From the NCBI RefSeq assembly GCF_964340395.1, contig NC_135552.1:2810517-2858016 (forward strand): a stretch of DNA of 47,500 nucleotides, in the 5' to 3' direction. The notes beneath the pieces were generated by a model. The model worked only from the letters and a program-made list of their open reading frames with translations, ran no database searches and had not been told where the DNA came from. The stretch comes from Glandiceps talaboti. Its lineage: Eukaryota; Hemichordata; Enteropneusta; Spengelidae. Of this stretch, positions 1 to 40,560 are shown piece after piece (position 1 is the first letter of the stretch; the number at the start of each line of letters is the position of its first letter). The position numbers and the translations under genes were made by a program.

Positions 1-45
1 CTGACTGACTGACTGACTGACTGACTGACTGTCGGACTGTATGTA

Positions 46-88
<43 letters not shown>

Positions 89-114
89 ATTCGACACACA
101 CACACACACACACA
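1..114. repeat. Compound microsatellite (CTGA)n, (GTCT)n, (AC)n
   Basis: CTGA units fill 1-31, GTCT/TCTG units about 46-86 and AC units 95-114. The array begins at the window edge, so its true length is unknown. It lies in the intron after exon 2 of the partial left-hand gene. Confidence 0.95.
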
Positions 115-160
115 TCCTTATGTTCAAGAATACATTACAACAGCACTTCGAAAGAATTAC

Positions 161-925
161 CGTCAATAGGTATTTGTTGTTCATTCCTTGTATCAGGTCT
201 TTCTTCACCATCTGAATGCTTTGACTGATTTATTACAGGTTCTGTCTTCAAATCATGTTGACGTGTCCTGAAAATATGAACATAAAGTAAGTTATGTGTC
301 AAATGAGTGAACATACATTCTCTTCACTGTGTTCTAGAGATGGAGAGAACACATTTCTCTAGGTGTCTACAATTGTTTACTCAGGACGTGCAAAGCAAGA
401 TAAAAAACTTAGAATTTAACTTTCTGTTCCTTTACCTTCTGAGTTCACAATGTTTACTAGGGTATACATCGGCTTTACTAGTAAACCTGATTTTACTATA
501 ATGCTAATTGTGACTTCAATGGTAATACAAACAGTCTGAGTTACATTGATAACGTCATGTAGGGTTACCTCAATATCTTAAAGTAATCGTGCCATCGAAT
601 TATCTGTGTATATTACAATGTGTCAGGTTTTATTTCTGCTAAACCAAGTGATTGTTTAGAATGTCAACGCTGTTAAAAAGTACAATACAAGTAATAGATA
701 CCGTCCAAATCCTTCAATGTAAACTCAGCCGGTCTAGTTTACAAACACTTACGCGATTAATCGTGAGTTAAGCCATCGGCTACTATCCTCTTGATGTTTA
801 GAATTTCCCTCTGGTCCGTTTCTCCATGTCACCGCAGTATTCTTAAACTTTATCAACACCATACATGCTGATATAACAACTATCAAAGTGACGATACTCC
901 ACAGTCGTCTGAATCGTCGAAACAT
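161..925 (-). CDS. N-terminal part of a sialyltransferase-like type II membrane protein (partial, runs off the left edge)
   Basis: Two minus-strand coding exons are visible. Exon 1 is 925-753: ATG, then a basic cytosolic tail MFRRFRRLW, then one hydrophobic anchor (about residues 10-27, SIVTLIVVISACMVLIKF), then a polar lumenal stem; it ends in phase 2 at gtaagt. Exon 2 is 267-161 after tttcag: a hydrophilic stretch starting TRQHDLK that ends in phase 1 at gtaatt. A splice acceptor (tttcag) lies 2 bases upstream of the ATG, so there is a 5' UTR intron. Exon number, phases (2 then 1), anchor position and the acceptor against the ATG match the complete sialyltransferase at 3276-10946, so I infer a tandem paralogue whose catalytic exons lie left of base 1. 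If the exon 2 donor is not used, the frame stops at TAA 135-137. No catalytic motif is visible, so family assignment rests on gene structure. Confidence 0.6.
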
Positions 926-1341
926 TCCTGAAATTAATGATGTAATAACGATGTACAGGATCTAGGATTATTGATGTAAATGGGACACATGAAACCGACG
1001 GACTTCCAAGGGGAACAATATATTGCATGGCTATATAGCTTATCATTACATCAAAGTATTGGTGTCGCAAGATTTTCGTAGCGTTCGAAAACTAACTTGG
1101 CTATGCTCAGTAAAAGCAGTAACATTGTAAACAGTGTATAAAGTTTGAACAATGAAGAATATTACAGTAAAGCCTTCATTGGTAGGTCGGTATTTTACCG
1201 GTAAAATCATTTGCCAAAGTGACTTTTGGCAAAAATGTTGTCTTACCAACACTTTACTGTTAAGGTTTACTATTATATCTAACAACATACGCTGGCCATA
1301 GTCAGTCATTGCAGCTATAGGCCAGTTGCAGCTGGTCCGCT

Positions 1342-1349
1342 TGACGTCA
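1342..1349. promoter_or_regulatory. CRE/ATF palindrome TGACGTCA upstream of the left sialyltransferase-like gene
   Basis: A perfect TGACGTCA lies about 420 bases upstream (minus sense) of the ATG at 925. It is a known CREB/ATF target; function here is inferred from position only. Confidence 0.4.
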
Positions 1350-1528
1350 GCAAACGGCCAGCGTACATGTATACGGGTAATCTTTACCTACCTGTAGACT
1401 TCAACGAATCGTATTGAATGTGTGCGTTAGGGCTCCATTATTCGCTTCTGTAGCTCGTTCGTCGGATAGAAAACGTATAATAGTTTTGTTAATAGCGAGC
1501 GTCCCACAAAACACTCTATTCCAACGTG

Positions 1529-1541
1529 TCCGCCATCTTGA
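1529..1541 (-). promoter_or_regulatory. YY1-like element (minus strand AAGATGGCGGA)
   Basis: On the minus strand the sequence reads CAAGATGGCGGACA, the extended YY1 site that in many animal genes sits just downstream of the transcription start in sense orientation. It is in sense for the minus-strand gene whose ATG is at 925, so the non-coding first exon may lie here. Confidence 0.35.
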
Positions 1542-3120
1542 TCTCAAATCTGACAAAATTGTACACGCCAAATAGAGTAAATATGACCTTTCTTTTCACA
1601 GTGTTTGCATTACCATGATAATTACTTATTAACTTTTTGAATCAGCAACTGATAACGCCCTCATGAGACCACGTCCGTGTCTTTCAACAGAGCAGTATGG
1701 CCCTATTAGTATGATTAGGCCTATCACAGGCAATTAAGGTCTGTGGGCCTATAAATAAATTGTTCCGATTAAGCTTAATTACTTTAGAATAGGTGGGATG
1801 GGTAGATTTTTATTTTTTGAAACTATTTTTCGTGTGTGAGTGTCTAGTCCAGTTAGTATTGTTTTCTGTTGTTTCCATATGGTGGCTGTGTTATTGGTTT
1901 CTTCTCATCAGATGTACAGCCATTGCAGATTGGAAGAACAATTTAAATTGTCTTTTTAAGTTGATGTCCACTATTTCTCACAAGAATTGTCGCGATTTCA
2001 TTTCTTTTTTCTCTAATATCGAAAAAAAAGTTAATCAATCTAGTGCCAATCAAGCCTAGTCAGTGAATAAAACGCAGCTTTTTAATAATATGCTAATTTT
2101 GCATAGTTTCTTTTTTTAGATAGTACATGTACAGTAGTTATGTAGTGATGTCATGATGTCTTCGTATGATTGTTCAAAGTTAAAAGATTACATCATCTAT
2201 TTAACATTACTAGCTAAAACCAATGTTTAATGAATTCTAAACGATAAGAAAGGTTTCATTGCACAGATGATTGGTCATAAGTTATGGTCAAGACCATTCC
2301 AATAATTTCAAGGATTAAATTAGGCACGAAATGGCAGACATAATTCGTAATTATTGGGGTACGGCGCTATCAGGCTTTGGAATAAAAGTTGTGTGGAAAG
2401 ATAAAAGTTGATAACTTGAATCTGTGATGGGTAACGGTGAGCTGTATATTGTAGTCTTAGCCGATTCAGACAATTTTCATGATTGAGACAAGACCGAGAG
2501 TGAATTCATCACATACTTGACATTAAAATGAGGATTAATATGAACAAAATAAATCGATTCCTCAGTGAGTTCAGACTAAAACAATGTTCCTAAACTGTGC
2601 TTGCATCGGTAGACCATCTTGATAATGTGGAAACTCACGTTGAAATATTAACACAATACAGCTTATAGCGTCAGGTTTGAAAAGTTAAAGGGGCACAGGC
2701 TGAGGTTATGCGGGGTTTTTTTGCTGCATTGTTAAAAGGTACGCACAGTATTCCACTCACGAAAGCATACTTAATAAATTATCGTTTGCAATCGGCGGAA
2801 CTCAAAACCTGGTGTTAAGTATAATAACATGAAAGGTTCGATGACGTAATTTATCATAGTTACGTATAAAACGTGTCGAGGACATATCCCTACTATCCAA
2901 TACAATCAATTGTTCTAACAATGGCAGAAGACAATATTTTATTGGTAATGTCATAGACGGCATGCATTATACTAAAACTCAGCTTGTGCCTCTGTAACGT
3001 CGATCACCATGGCTTTGGTTATAATTTGCATACAGTCACATGCATCAAACTAGCCTCTCAAATGTCATGGCAAATGTTTATATCAAATATGAAAAGACGT
3101 TTCGTTTCGCCACTCTGTGC

Positions 3121-3209
3121 TTGTATGTATGTATGTATGTATGTATGTATGTATGTATGTATGTATGTATGTATGTATGTATGTATGTATGTTTGTATGT
3201 ATGTATGTA

Positions 3210-3256
<47 letters not shown>
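3121..3256. repeat. (TATG)n followed by (TG)n in the sialyltransferase 3' UTR
   Basis: TATG/ATGT tetranucleotides run 3124-3214 (one TTTG interruption), then TG dinucleotides to about 3256. The run starts only about 20 bases past the stop codon at 3276-3278, so it should be transcribed as (CA)n(CATA)n in the mRNA 3' UTR unless the poly(A) site is extremely close. Confidence 0.95.
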
Positions 3257-3257
<1 letters not shown>

Positions 3258-3275
3258 AACGAGTGTCAATGTGTG

Positions 3276-10946
<7,671 letters not shown>

Positions 10947-11448
10947 TCTGGCTAGCGGAAAGAAGGGAAACAAAAGTATTTATAATGGCATTCAGTTGAC
11001 TTGAAACAACCGTCGTCTGGCTCAATGTAAAACTTACTAACCACGTCACTCACCTGTTTGTTAATCATCTGACGTGGGAGCAATGCTACTAACATTGCTA
11101 TTCTTTTCTGTGTGTGAGCTGCCATTATCACTGTACACCACTGCCAAACCATCTACTTTCTATCAACCTGATATCAGCGTATACTTTTTCAAGCATGAGG
11201 ATTTAATGACTCACCGACTCAACTTGATGTATTGATAAGATTTTTTTGTCCAGCCAGACGGTAAGATTTAACAATGTAAGACAATGATTTGTTTCAACTG
11301 AACTGGTTTCCATTGTAGAATATCGCTTGAAGGATTTATAGCCACGGGAAATAAGGTTGACCTGGACAAGGTCAAGTCCATCAAACAACCTTATATTATG
11401 GAACAAGTGAAATAGTTTCATTTGGTTTAAATCCGATTCACGAACCTC

Positions 11449-11456
11449 TGACGTCA
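11449..11456. promoter_or_regulatory. CRE/ATF palindrome upstream of the sialyltransferase gene
   Basis: A perfect TGACGTCA about 500 bases upstream of the minus-strand ATG at 10946. The presumed 5' UTR intron ends at 10952, so this site may be close to the real transcription start. Confidence 0.35.
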
Positions 11457-12759
11457 CGTTTGTTGCCACTTGTTGAACGCTGGGAAGGAGTGAAAAGGTA
11501 CTTTGGCTACTTAACTTATTATTTATATACGACGTCTTTTTGATTGTGACATTCAGTCATTTATACAAATATACAATCAGTTGTTTGTTTGTTTGTTTGT
11601 TTGTTATATACGATAGTGTTAGTGTAGTGTAGTATAGGTTAAGTAAAGTCATATAATGCAATAAATTCAATTCACTATACCTCCTTATACTCTGTGTAAT
11701 ATATCCTCCCAATACATCCAAGTTCCTTTCATATCGTATAGCGTAGCAATGAACGTATACACGGCGGAGAGCCAAAATGGCGTTATGTTACACTTTTGTC
11801 AATTATTAATATGTGTTTGTGTCAACCACGGTACCTGATGGCCTTGTGTGATAATAGTTGTATTTTATCAAATATTTTTTTATACTCTGTTGGTGAATGT
11901 GACTTATATGGTTGGTTGTGTTTACGATATTCTAGCTGGCACTGTAATAAACAACAATAAACATAAATAAATCCCAGATACCGTTAATATTTGTATCAGG
12001 GTAACTTTTATTTCTTATTTTGTATTGATTATTTCACCACAGCTGTTACATGTATGTGCACAAGTGTATGCTTTGTATGCTGTACACAGCTGTGGCATTG
12101 GGATGTGCAAAGCACTCGTGGCACAGAGGTGGTATTCCACAGCCATGCTATCAAACGCCGTCTTGTAATTTATAAGTGTTACACATCCCATGCATTGCGC
12201 AGTGACGCAGAAAGGAGAACTTTTACTTCAAAGTATCTACATGAACATATTTCTATCAAACACCGAATTGTTTATAATTGTATCTGTGTCTAGTATTAAC
12301 ATGCAGTCACAAACTCAAACATTAACCAAATAAATCGGTAACAGAGTTAATATACATCTAGTTGGACGTGGGCTCACAGATCTAAACTCATGATGTTACA
12401 GTTTATATAAGACTGTGTTTTAATCATTTACTTAAAAGTCAGCGAGACATGTGATTAACATACATGCATTTTATATGAACATTTTTGTCAAGACTAGAAA
12501 AAACACCAAACAAACAAACAAACAGCTATGAATAAGATTATTTCTAGGTTAACTTGATAGTTTGGACTTTCAATTTCACGGACACAAGAAATGTGGTCCC
12601 GGCCGCATATTAGATTTTGTAAATTCTTAGATATAACGTAATTACAAAAATCCTTAATTATGCAAATTACTAATTCATATTCATAATTTTTTTTTATAAT
12701 TATCATGAGGAAGATGTGTAACAAGTTTCCTTACATTTGATGCAGTAATTTTTCAAGAT

Positions 12760-12762
<3 letters not shown>

Positions 12763-12806
<44 letters not shown>
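12763..12806. repeat. (GACA)n microsatellite
   Basis: About eleven uninterrupted GACA units in the intergenic region. Confidence 0.95.
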
Positions 12807-13103
12807 GGACGTACAACATAACCTTCCCTTTCCTAAGGTAAAAATGGAATGATTTGGTAATGCAAGTCAGTAACTCCCCCCCCCCCCCCCCCCCGAAATC
12901 GAATCGCGTACACCGCTTTATATGGTGTCATTAATTTGTAAACGTCGACGTTGGTGGCACTTCGGCTCACCGTTACAATACGTGATACCATAAGAACAGG
13001 TGAGTCATGGTGGTAAAACGTGTTACCGACTGTCTTAACGAAAAAATAGAGAATGAATAAAAATATACGTTGAATGCATTTGTGATCATCACTGGTACAA
13101 AAA

Positions 13104-13121
13104 TGACGTCATATGACGTCA
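13104..13121. promoter_or_regulatory. Two tandem CRE/ATF palindromes, 10 bp apart
   Basis: TGACGTCA occurs at 13104-13111 and again at 13114-13121, a spacing of about one helical turn, about 920 bases upstream of the ABCG start codon. The arrangement would place two bZIP dimers on the same face of the DNA; function is inferred. Confidence 0.45.
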
Positions 13122-13253
13122 CAGGTGAAGCATGATTAAACAACATTTTTAGATTATTCTACCTTTTTATTCTTAGATGACCGGCCAGTCTTCAACAGAC
13201 AGGAGGTGAGAGAGAGAATTTAACAGACGAGAGCGACGGGGGGCTTTTCAAAA

Positions 13254-13297
13254 ATGTATGTATGTATGTATGTGCGTGCGTGCGTGCGTGCGTGCAT

Positions 13298-13371
<74 letters not shown>

Positions 13372-13407
13372 ATGCATGCATGCATGTATGTATGTATGTA
13401 TGTATGT
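13254..13407. repeat. Compound microsatellite TATG - TGCG - TG - TGCG - TGCA - TGTA
   Basis: Tetranucleotide blocks follow each other and differ by single substitutions, roughly symmetric about a central (TG)n. The reading frames across it (Val/Cys or Thr/His repeats) are shadows. Confidence 0.95.
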
Positions 13408-14033
13408 CTTTCTGTCTCACTGTCTATATTATTTTAAAATATTTTGAACGTTTCATTCACATGAACGGTGTTATAATATAATGTACATGTACAAAGTTTT
13501 CAACTAAGGATGAGTGTTCAACTTGTAATTTTCTTGTATTGTCAATTTAACACACAATAAATTTAAAACATATCGATAAAAGTACAGTATATCACATTTA
13601 TTTTGATTTATTATTAATATCCAAGAAACCCTGGTTTGTCTGTAATATAAACTTGTTCATCACCCGTTCGACGATGTTCCAAACGACACAAGCATTCACA
13701 ATTATTCTTACATATCTGAACTAGAAACATTAACAATCAAAACAGAACAAATAGACAGAGAAATGCGTATCCAACAATTAATTAAAATGTTAACAAACAA
13801 CCGTTTGCAGTTTATTGAAACACAAAATTTGACAAAAATTGCATAACCCTCAGTAAGCTTCGTTGTCTTGGATACAAGTGCCCGTATAATTCATTATTAT
13901 CGGACGGTAATAGCACAGCATTATGTTTCGAGAAGATATGACGGTACATGAGTATTTACGCTTTCCTATGAATATTTATGACTGGATGACAATACAACAA
14001 CAACAGAGAGTCACTTACTGATACAGGATAAAA

Positions 14034-34406
<20,373 letters not shown>

Positions 34407-34830
34407 TGTGATATATGGATGGTGTACATGATGCGCCAGATCAAGTGATACATGATAGACCATTTTAAACTCACAGAATTGCATACTGTACTTGTGTAAA
34501 TAGTTTTGTAGATTGTACTTTGAGCCTAAAGACAACATTTTATATTTATAAACGAAAAATAATGTTATTAATTATTCATTCATCCATCCATCCATCCATT
34601 CATTCATTCATTTATTCACCCACCCACCTACCCATCCATCCATTCATCCATTCATTCATTCATTCATTCATTCATTCATTCATTTTTTTCAGCATTCCTA
34701 CACCTTCTTGATGACATCGGGTAACTTTAAATCTCAACTAGGTATTAATGTGGCATATTTGTAATCATAATATACTATGTAATGATATGCCTGCAAGAAG
34801 TAATGCAGTCTCAGAAAACTGTGTAACTCC
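34407..34830. other. 3' flank of the ABCG gene with (ATTC)n/(ATCC)n tract
   Basis: After the stop codon there is AT-rich sequence and an ATTC/ATCC/CACC tetranucleotide tract at about 34575-34687. No canonical AATAAA was seen in the first 500 bases; the poly(A) site is unresolved. Confidence 0.6.
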
Positions 34831-35937
34831 AAGGTCCAAAAAGTGGCTTAAAACAACTAAGAGTTACCTCACATGGTTTGAAGTACAATTTTTTCATATT
34901 TGGTTAGAGTAATATCTGGGCCATCAGGAAACTGATGTTGCCCCTCTGGATTCGCAGACTCACAGGAGGCAGTTTCCATGGTAATGATGACATTATTTTG
35001 AAGGATGCTATACTAAACATTAATAAAACGTCATATCTCGGGCTCCAGAAGTGCTATACCCATAACCACAGTTATGTATATATGTTGGGGAGACGGGCAA
35101 CTCATTGATCATATGACCTTTCCGATCAAAAGTCAAAGTCATGGTCAAAATTCAAGGTCATCATATTCTGTCTATATTTTTATTAAAACTCTGGCGGAAA
35201 GTTTTATATAACTAACTTCAGGCATAGTTGTTATGGCTGAAAACCAGTCACAAAATACCAAATGATATAGTCTTTCAGGATAAATACAGCAAAAGCCTAT
35301 TTGGAGATGCTTTATTACAAAATCCTGTTGCCAAGACAACTGATATCAAGATCCGCAATTATGAAAAATATGAATTAAAGATAACGTTTTATGCTACAAA
35401 GAAGTCATTATAGAAAGATTATGACAAAAATATATTTTGGAAGTTGCTTTTAAATTACACAAATGAAATTACCGGGTCAACAAAATGATGTTAGCTCGTC
35501 AACTGATTTGATATCTTGAATAATTCTGAAATAGTTTAATGCTGTATATCTTGGTGTCTGAAAGAGCTATGAGTATGATGCAACTGTCCTTAAATTTTGA
35601 GGGATGGGCTACACATTGAATACGTGATATTTTACTTACAACGTCAAGTCAAACCTGAGGGTAGGCGTTTCAGGAGGGGATATGAAACTGTTTAGTATTG
35701 GCACATTACCGCTGAGGAAGAAACATCATGAATCCTATCAGATATCGTTGTTTAAACGGTTACAAACTCAACGTAGAAGAGGAATCACAACTAAACTTGA
35801 AATTAATCACACTGTATGGGTAAATACAGAGAAAAACATATCTCAGAAACGACGTATTACTGCAAGGGAAGAAATCTTCTAAACACCACAGAAAGAATTA
35901 TCAAAAATGATTAAAAGAAATGGAACAAAACAAAAGT

Positions 35938-36133
35938 AATAATATAATATAATATAATATGATATGATATGATATGATATGATGTGATGTGATATGATAT
36001 GATATGATATGATATGATATGATATGATATGATATGATATGATATGATATGATATGATATGATATGATATGATATGATATAATATAATATAATATAATAT
36101 AATATAATATAATATAATATAATATAATATAAT
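35938..36133. repeat. Pentanucleotide array (ATATA/ATATG)n
   Basis: TAATA units, then TGATA units, then TAATA again, all period 5, giving a symmetric block structure. Minus-strand frames across it (ISYHIISYH) are artefacts. Confidence 0.95.
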
Positions 36134-36358
36134 AATAACATCTTGCATTGGATATTGGCTTTCCACGAGCACTCATAAAAAGAGGTGAATAAAATTGAAA
36201 ATTAAAGTTTGGAAAGAAAACAACAATTGAATAAAACATTGGAAAGAAAATGCAAGTGAAATGTAAAAGCAAGAGATAAAATTAATGTAACTCATCAAAC
36301 GATTTAAAATAGACATGACGCAATAAAATATACAAATGCAGAGACAAATAACATGAAA

Positions 36359-36900
36359 CTAAAATAAATGGTAAAATATCCTAGGACTGATTGAACATGT
36401 GAATCGCAGGTGGATAAAAGCTCTTCCTAAAACGTTCTGATTTCGTTTTGATACTCCCGTACCACCTACCCGAGGGTAACAGTTTAAAAAATGTATGTGC
36501 CGGATGACTGGAATATTAGATGTAGCTTTGTGAATGGATCTGAAATGATAGATTGATTGATTGTAAGGACGGTCATTTTGTACCGATGTGCTGTCCGGAC
36601 AACTCTCTAATTTAAGTGCATTCAACTCATCGTTGGTGATGGCATACGTTATAATACTCTCTATGACAGTGCGGTAAAAATTGACTAAAATACAACCACA
36701 ACCCATTCAAAATTTCTTTAAACTTCACAGAAAATAAAGACGGTGTTGTGTTTTCTTTACAAGGTGTTCAGTATTTGTTTGCCAAGACAGGCGATGTGAA
36801 AGTTGAATACCCAGGAATTTGAAAACACTGACAATGTCAACTTAATCTCTATCATCAATATCCAAATTTTCAATAACCTGTCGTCTTAACAATAATGGAA
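36359..36900 (-). mobile_element. LINE reverse-transcriptase C-terminal fragment
   Basis: Reading on the minus strand, broken frames give FKFLGI, LSWQTNTEHLVKK, then VNFYRTVIESIITYAI and a tail YNQSIYHFRSIHKATSNI, the layout of the end of RT and the thumb-like region of CR1/Rex-type LINEs. Frameshifts separate the pieces. No endonuclease or full RT is present. Confidence 0.7.
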
Positions 36901-37458
36901 TAGCCTTAATATAAATTAAAAACACTTGGTAAAGGGTTGGCATTCATTCATTCAAAAAATGTGACTAATCAGAAAGATGAATTATTTCTCGTGCATAATC
37001 CGTCATAAGAAATATGAAGACAACGTCCTTACAGACTAAAATCGATGTACACCACAAATACTTTCTAGAAGCAACAGGAGAAGCATTGTCAAAAATACTT
37101 TAACAGTATGTAAAGTCTCAAAATGCGATATAACCCCCTCCCCCTTTATCTAAAAAAGTATGTATCAGTGAGTTGCCAGTCCACTAAGATATATGTACAG
37201 ACACTTAAATCATATCTATAGCGCTTTGAGACCTTGGGATATACACCATTTTCTTTTTTTTTGCATAATTCTGTATTTCGACTTTAGTCCTGATTACAAA
37301 CTTTTGTAAGTAAGTATCAGGAATGAAATATGTTCTGAGCCTAAACATACACTGAGCTTGAGTCAATTTTATGATCCTGACTGCAATTTACATAACCGAT
37401 CAAGTTACGTCAAATTAGTTAATCTCAACTTCAAACAATCTCTATTAACCAATCCTAT

Positions 37459-37601
37459 AGTCTTGCTGCTAGACGTTCGGGCTTTCTTCCGATACGATAA
37501 GCGAACGAAGTTCGCAGTGAGGGCTTGCATCCTCGATAGCGATGTTCGGTCGTGTGTCGTAAATTGTATCGGAAGAACATCCGAGGTCTAGCAGATACAC
37601 T
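37459..37601 (+). mobile_element. MITE, second copy of the element at 16683-16837
   Basis: Starts AGTCTTGCTGCTAGACG and ends GGTCTAGCAGATACACT, with inner TTCTTCCGATA and TATCGGAAGAA inverted motifs. ACCAATCCTAT lies on both sides (37448-37458 and 37602-37612) as an exact 11-bp target-site duplication. It aligns to the reverse complement of the copy in ABCG intron 2. Confidence 0.8.
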
Positions 37602-37839
37602 ACCAATCCTATCTCTTTCTAAATAACCTTCAAAGGTCAATATCAAATTCTAACCAATGTGTATGGAATGTAGGAAAACCTATATAAACCATTATTTTTG
37701 TGTGATCTTTGTGATTGTTTTTGTTAGATTTCAATAAAATATGAGTAGCTGTCTTTATAGTACTTGGTTGTACAGGCGTCATTCCTTTCCAGAACCTGTT
37801 TCTAGACAGTTCCCTTATCATAGTAAGCTAACCCCAGAT

Positions 37840-38660
37840 ATACCTTTGCTACAAAATGTATGACAGACTATATAATTTGCTATCTGATTTGCGGCCTTAC
37901 AGGTCATGTATAATGGTAGTTTATAGCAAAAAACTTTTGTGGGTGTTTCGATAAAAGTGAAGGAGTGGACTGACCTTGTAATAGACTATGGCCTTAACCT
38001 TGTAATTAGACCTTGAACTTGTAAACAGACTGTGGCCTAGACCTTGTAATTAGACTATGGCCTTGACCTTGTAATTAGACTATGCCCTTAACCTTGTAAT
38101 TAGACTATGACCTTGATTCGAAAAGATCATGTGAAAAGCAACTTCGCATATGCCATATTTTTCCTGAAAGACTATATAATTTGATATTTTCTGAGCGATT
38201 TTCATCTGTAAAGATCATGTCTGATGATAGCTATAGAAAAAATTCTGACGGTGTTTTAATAATTACAAAAAATTAAGATCACCTTGAATTTTGAAAATGA
38301 CCTTGACCTTGGATCGAAACGATCATGTAATCAGTGAATTGCTTGTCCCCAAAATCCTAAATACAAACACTTACATCATATCAATAGCATTTTCAGATTA
38401 GAATATTAACACTTTGATAACATTAGGGATAATGACAGCAGTTGTCTTGGAAACAGCTTTTCGCTGCAAAGCAACTTCATATATACTTTTTTCACGTTGC
38501 TCGGAAAGATTGTATGTTTGGCTATTTTCTGACCAACTTACAGCTTTACCAGTCATATCGGATAGAAGTATACAGAAACGCTTCAATGAATATTTCGATA
38601 AAAGTCCAACAAATTAAGATGACCTTGAATTTAGACTATGATATTGAGCTTGAATCGAAA
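37840..38660. repeat. ~340-bp tandem modules with ACCTTGTAATTAGACTATG short repeats
   Basis: Three diverged modules carry GACTATATAATTTG, TTTTCTGA, AAAGATCATGT, TCGATAAAAGT and GACCTTGA in the same order. Inside the first, a ~26-bp motif (TGGCCTTGACCTTGTAATTAG) is repeated about five times at 37973-38112. Confidence 0.65.
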
Positions 38661-38949
38661 ATGTCACGTAATCATAGAGTTCCCTGTCCCCTCAAATATA
38701 TATACGCATACTTTAATTAGGATTATAACATTTCTGGGGCACGAGATATGGCGTTTTTAATGTTTTGACATCCTTCAAAATAAAGTCAATGTTACCATGG
38801 AAACTCTCCCGTGAGTTTGCGCAAGAGAATCCAGAGGGGCAACATCAGTTTTCTGAAGGCCCAGATGTTACCCTAACCAAATATACTGCCAAAAATAGTA
38901 TTTCAAGCCGGGTAATTTTTTTCTTCAAAATTTCAGCCTTGGCGCCCTG

Positions 38950-39830
38950 ACTATCTTTACATAAAGTTTCATATACATCCATTTGAGATTATGTTAACGG
39001 ATATCTTGTTAATAGACAGACTATTTATTCATTTATTATGCCGTGTACACAAGAAGTGAAAGTGACAAGCAAACATTACAAATGAAGTTTTGATGTTCAC
39101 TTGAATTACTTTACACAATGTTGAAAATATCTAGTAAATCATTGAAATATCGGACAGTAACACTTGCTAAAGCGTCATCTATAAATGACAAAATGTAGAA
39201 TGCTTATCAAACTTTAGTAGCTGAGATTGTAAACTAAATATAGTATCAAAGTATTTATCTATAATACTCTGTATTTTTTAATTGTTACACAGCATTGTAC
39301 AATCAAACTCATCTCCTACACTTGAACTACATGATGTGCATAATCTATGCTTGCTTTCAACGTTAAGTTCTTGTAACGGCCAATTTCAATTTGCAGTGTA
39401 TGGTTTGAAAAATCCTTAGTTTTGTAACAGCTATTTTATCAAACGATTTTCTAACAACAGAAAATTTGAATTAATTTGGGAATAAACATGAATTTTATTG
39501 TTACTTGCCACATATTTCTTCCACTTGTAAATACATTTTGAGTCTTTAATATTGTAGACAATTTGTAATTCTCACCAACCATAAAATGGGAAGTTACAAA
39601 TTTTAAATGAAAAAAAAACTGAATGAAAAACATCGAGATATATGGACTGGTTTTTTTCATGTAACCTCATTTCTAATGTGTATGCATAATCAAGTAAAGA
39701 TGCCCCTTTACTTTTTTTTAACTGAAACCAATATTTTACAACTTTTTCAATAAGTTATTAATAATGGAAAGCGAGCTAATTCACCTAGATATGCATGAAT
39801 ACATGATGTTTTGTTTACTCCAAGAATATA
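38950..39830. other. AT-rich intergenic stretch without recognised content
   Basis: No splice-bounded reading frame, tandem repeat or element ends were seen on either strand. It may be the older 3' part of the minus-strand LINE at 39840-40560, but no protein motif supports that. Confidence 0.4.
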
Positions 39831-39839
39831 TCTGCATGC

Positions 39840-40560
39840 TTTTATATATGTGTTGATTCAATATCATTCATCACAGGCTTAAGAGTGTATTCATTGAATG
39901 AATTTGCTAACATCAACTCCATGAAACATGTAAGCACCCCAAACTTCAGATTCATATAATAATATTGGTTTGACCACAGAGTCTTAAAGAGATGCAATTG
40001 TATATCAACTGAAGCTCCACTATGTGTATTCAAGACATAAAGCAAACAGAACTCTCAAAGCTTTATTTTTCAAAGCCACTTTGAAGCGTGTTTGAAATTT
40101 CCTGAAGGTGTAAATGAAATACCTAAATAAGTGTATGATGTAACAATGTCCAATCTTTCATCATAAAAAAGTGGATTAAAATTAGCATTGAACACCATAA
40201 ATTTTGTCTTTTTAATACTCACTCTTAGTTGCCATTTGTTGCGAAAATATGACTAGAAGTTGACAACAGCACAATATCATCAGTGAACATAAGGATCGGT
40301 AATTTCTTATCTATCAAAAAAGGGAGGATCAATACATTTTCTGTGAAGTAACATTGGCAAATCATTAATGAATAGGTTGAACAGTGTGGGACTTAGATTA
40401 CAACCTTGTCTGGTACCAATACGAGAAAGAAATCAGTATAACCTGTTGGGAGTTTGATACAAGACTGGATATTCTCAACTACTCTTGATGATATTCAAAA
40501 AATTGCCACTGAAACCTTGTTTTGATAATTTAAAGAACAATCCCAAATGCAAAACTCTAC
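39840..40560 (-). mobile_element. Decayed LINE reverse-transcriptase fragment
   Basis: Minus-strand translation across frames gives GTRQGCNLSPTLFNLFINDL (RT domain 4 region, near 40430-40370), then PILMFTDDIVLLS (the catalytic [YF]xDD block with Thr in place of Ala), then KTKFMVFNANF and YTYLGISFTPSG, then LLYESEVWGAYM-like sequence. The order and spacing are those of a non-LTR RT. Stops and frameshifts show it is dead. Confidence 0.85.

Larger units (their letters stand above)
929..3275. other. Intergenic: candidate promoter of the left gene and 3' flank of the sialyltransferase gene
   Basis: No exon-like reading frame with splice sites was found on either strand. The part near 1320-1545 holds a CRE palindrome and a YY1-like site. 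A minus-strand AATAAA (plus tttatt, 2938-2943) lies about 335 bases past the sialyltransferase stop and could be its poly(A) signal. The rest is AT-rich unique-looking sequence. Confidence 0.5.
10952..14033. other. Intergenic region between the divergent sialyltransferase and ABCG genes
   Basis: The two complete genes are divergent here, so this 3.1-kb stretch should hold both promoters and their non-coding first exons. I found no further coding exon. Visible elements are CRE palindromes at 11449, 13104 and 13114, a (TTGT)n run near 11581-11604, a (GACA)n run at about 12763-12806, a poly-C run at about 12877-12893 and a compound microsatellite at 13254-13406. A plus-strand AAAATGGCG (about 11774) resembles a YY1 site. 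Confidence 0.5.
34880..38920. repeat. Long inverted repeat pair (~300-bp arms) around a 3.4-kb interior
   Basis: The left arm, about 34880-35190 (TTTGGTTAGAG, AACTGATGTTGCCCCTCTGG, AGTTTCCATGGTAA, ATTTTGAAGGATG, CATATCTCG, TTCAAGGTCATC), matches the reverse complement of about 38590-38920 over its length with scattered differences and a few indels. Either the arms are ends of one composite element or two copies of one family inserted in opposite directions. The interior holds a LINE fragment, a pentanucleotide array, a MITE and ~340-bp tandem modules near 37840-38660. Confidence 0.7.

Noticed and set aside
10947-10973. Upstream extension of the sialyltransferase N-terminus (FPFFPLAR)
   Set aside because: These bases are the polypyrimidine tract and acceptor of the 5' UTR intron, and no upstream ATG is in frame.
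11203-11469. 88-codon minus frame upstream of the sialyltransferase gene
   Set aside because: Runs through the presumed promoter/5' UTR region, has no recognisable domain, and is of a length expected by chance.
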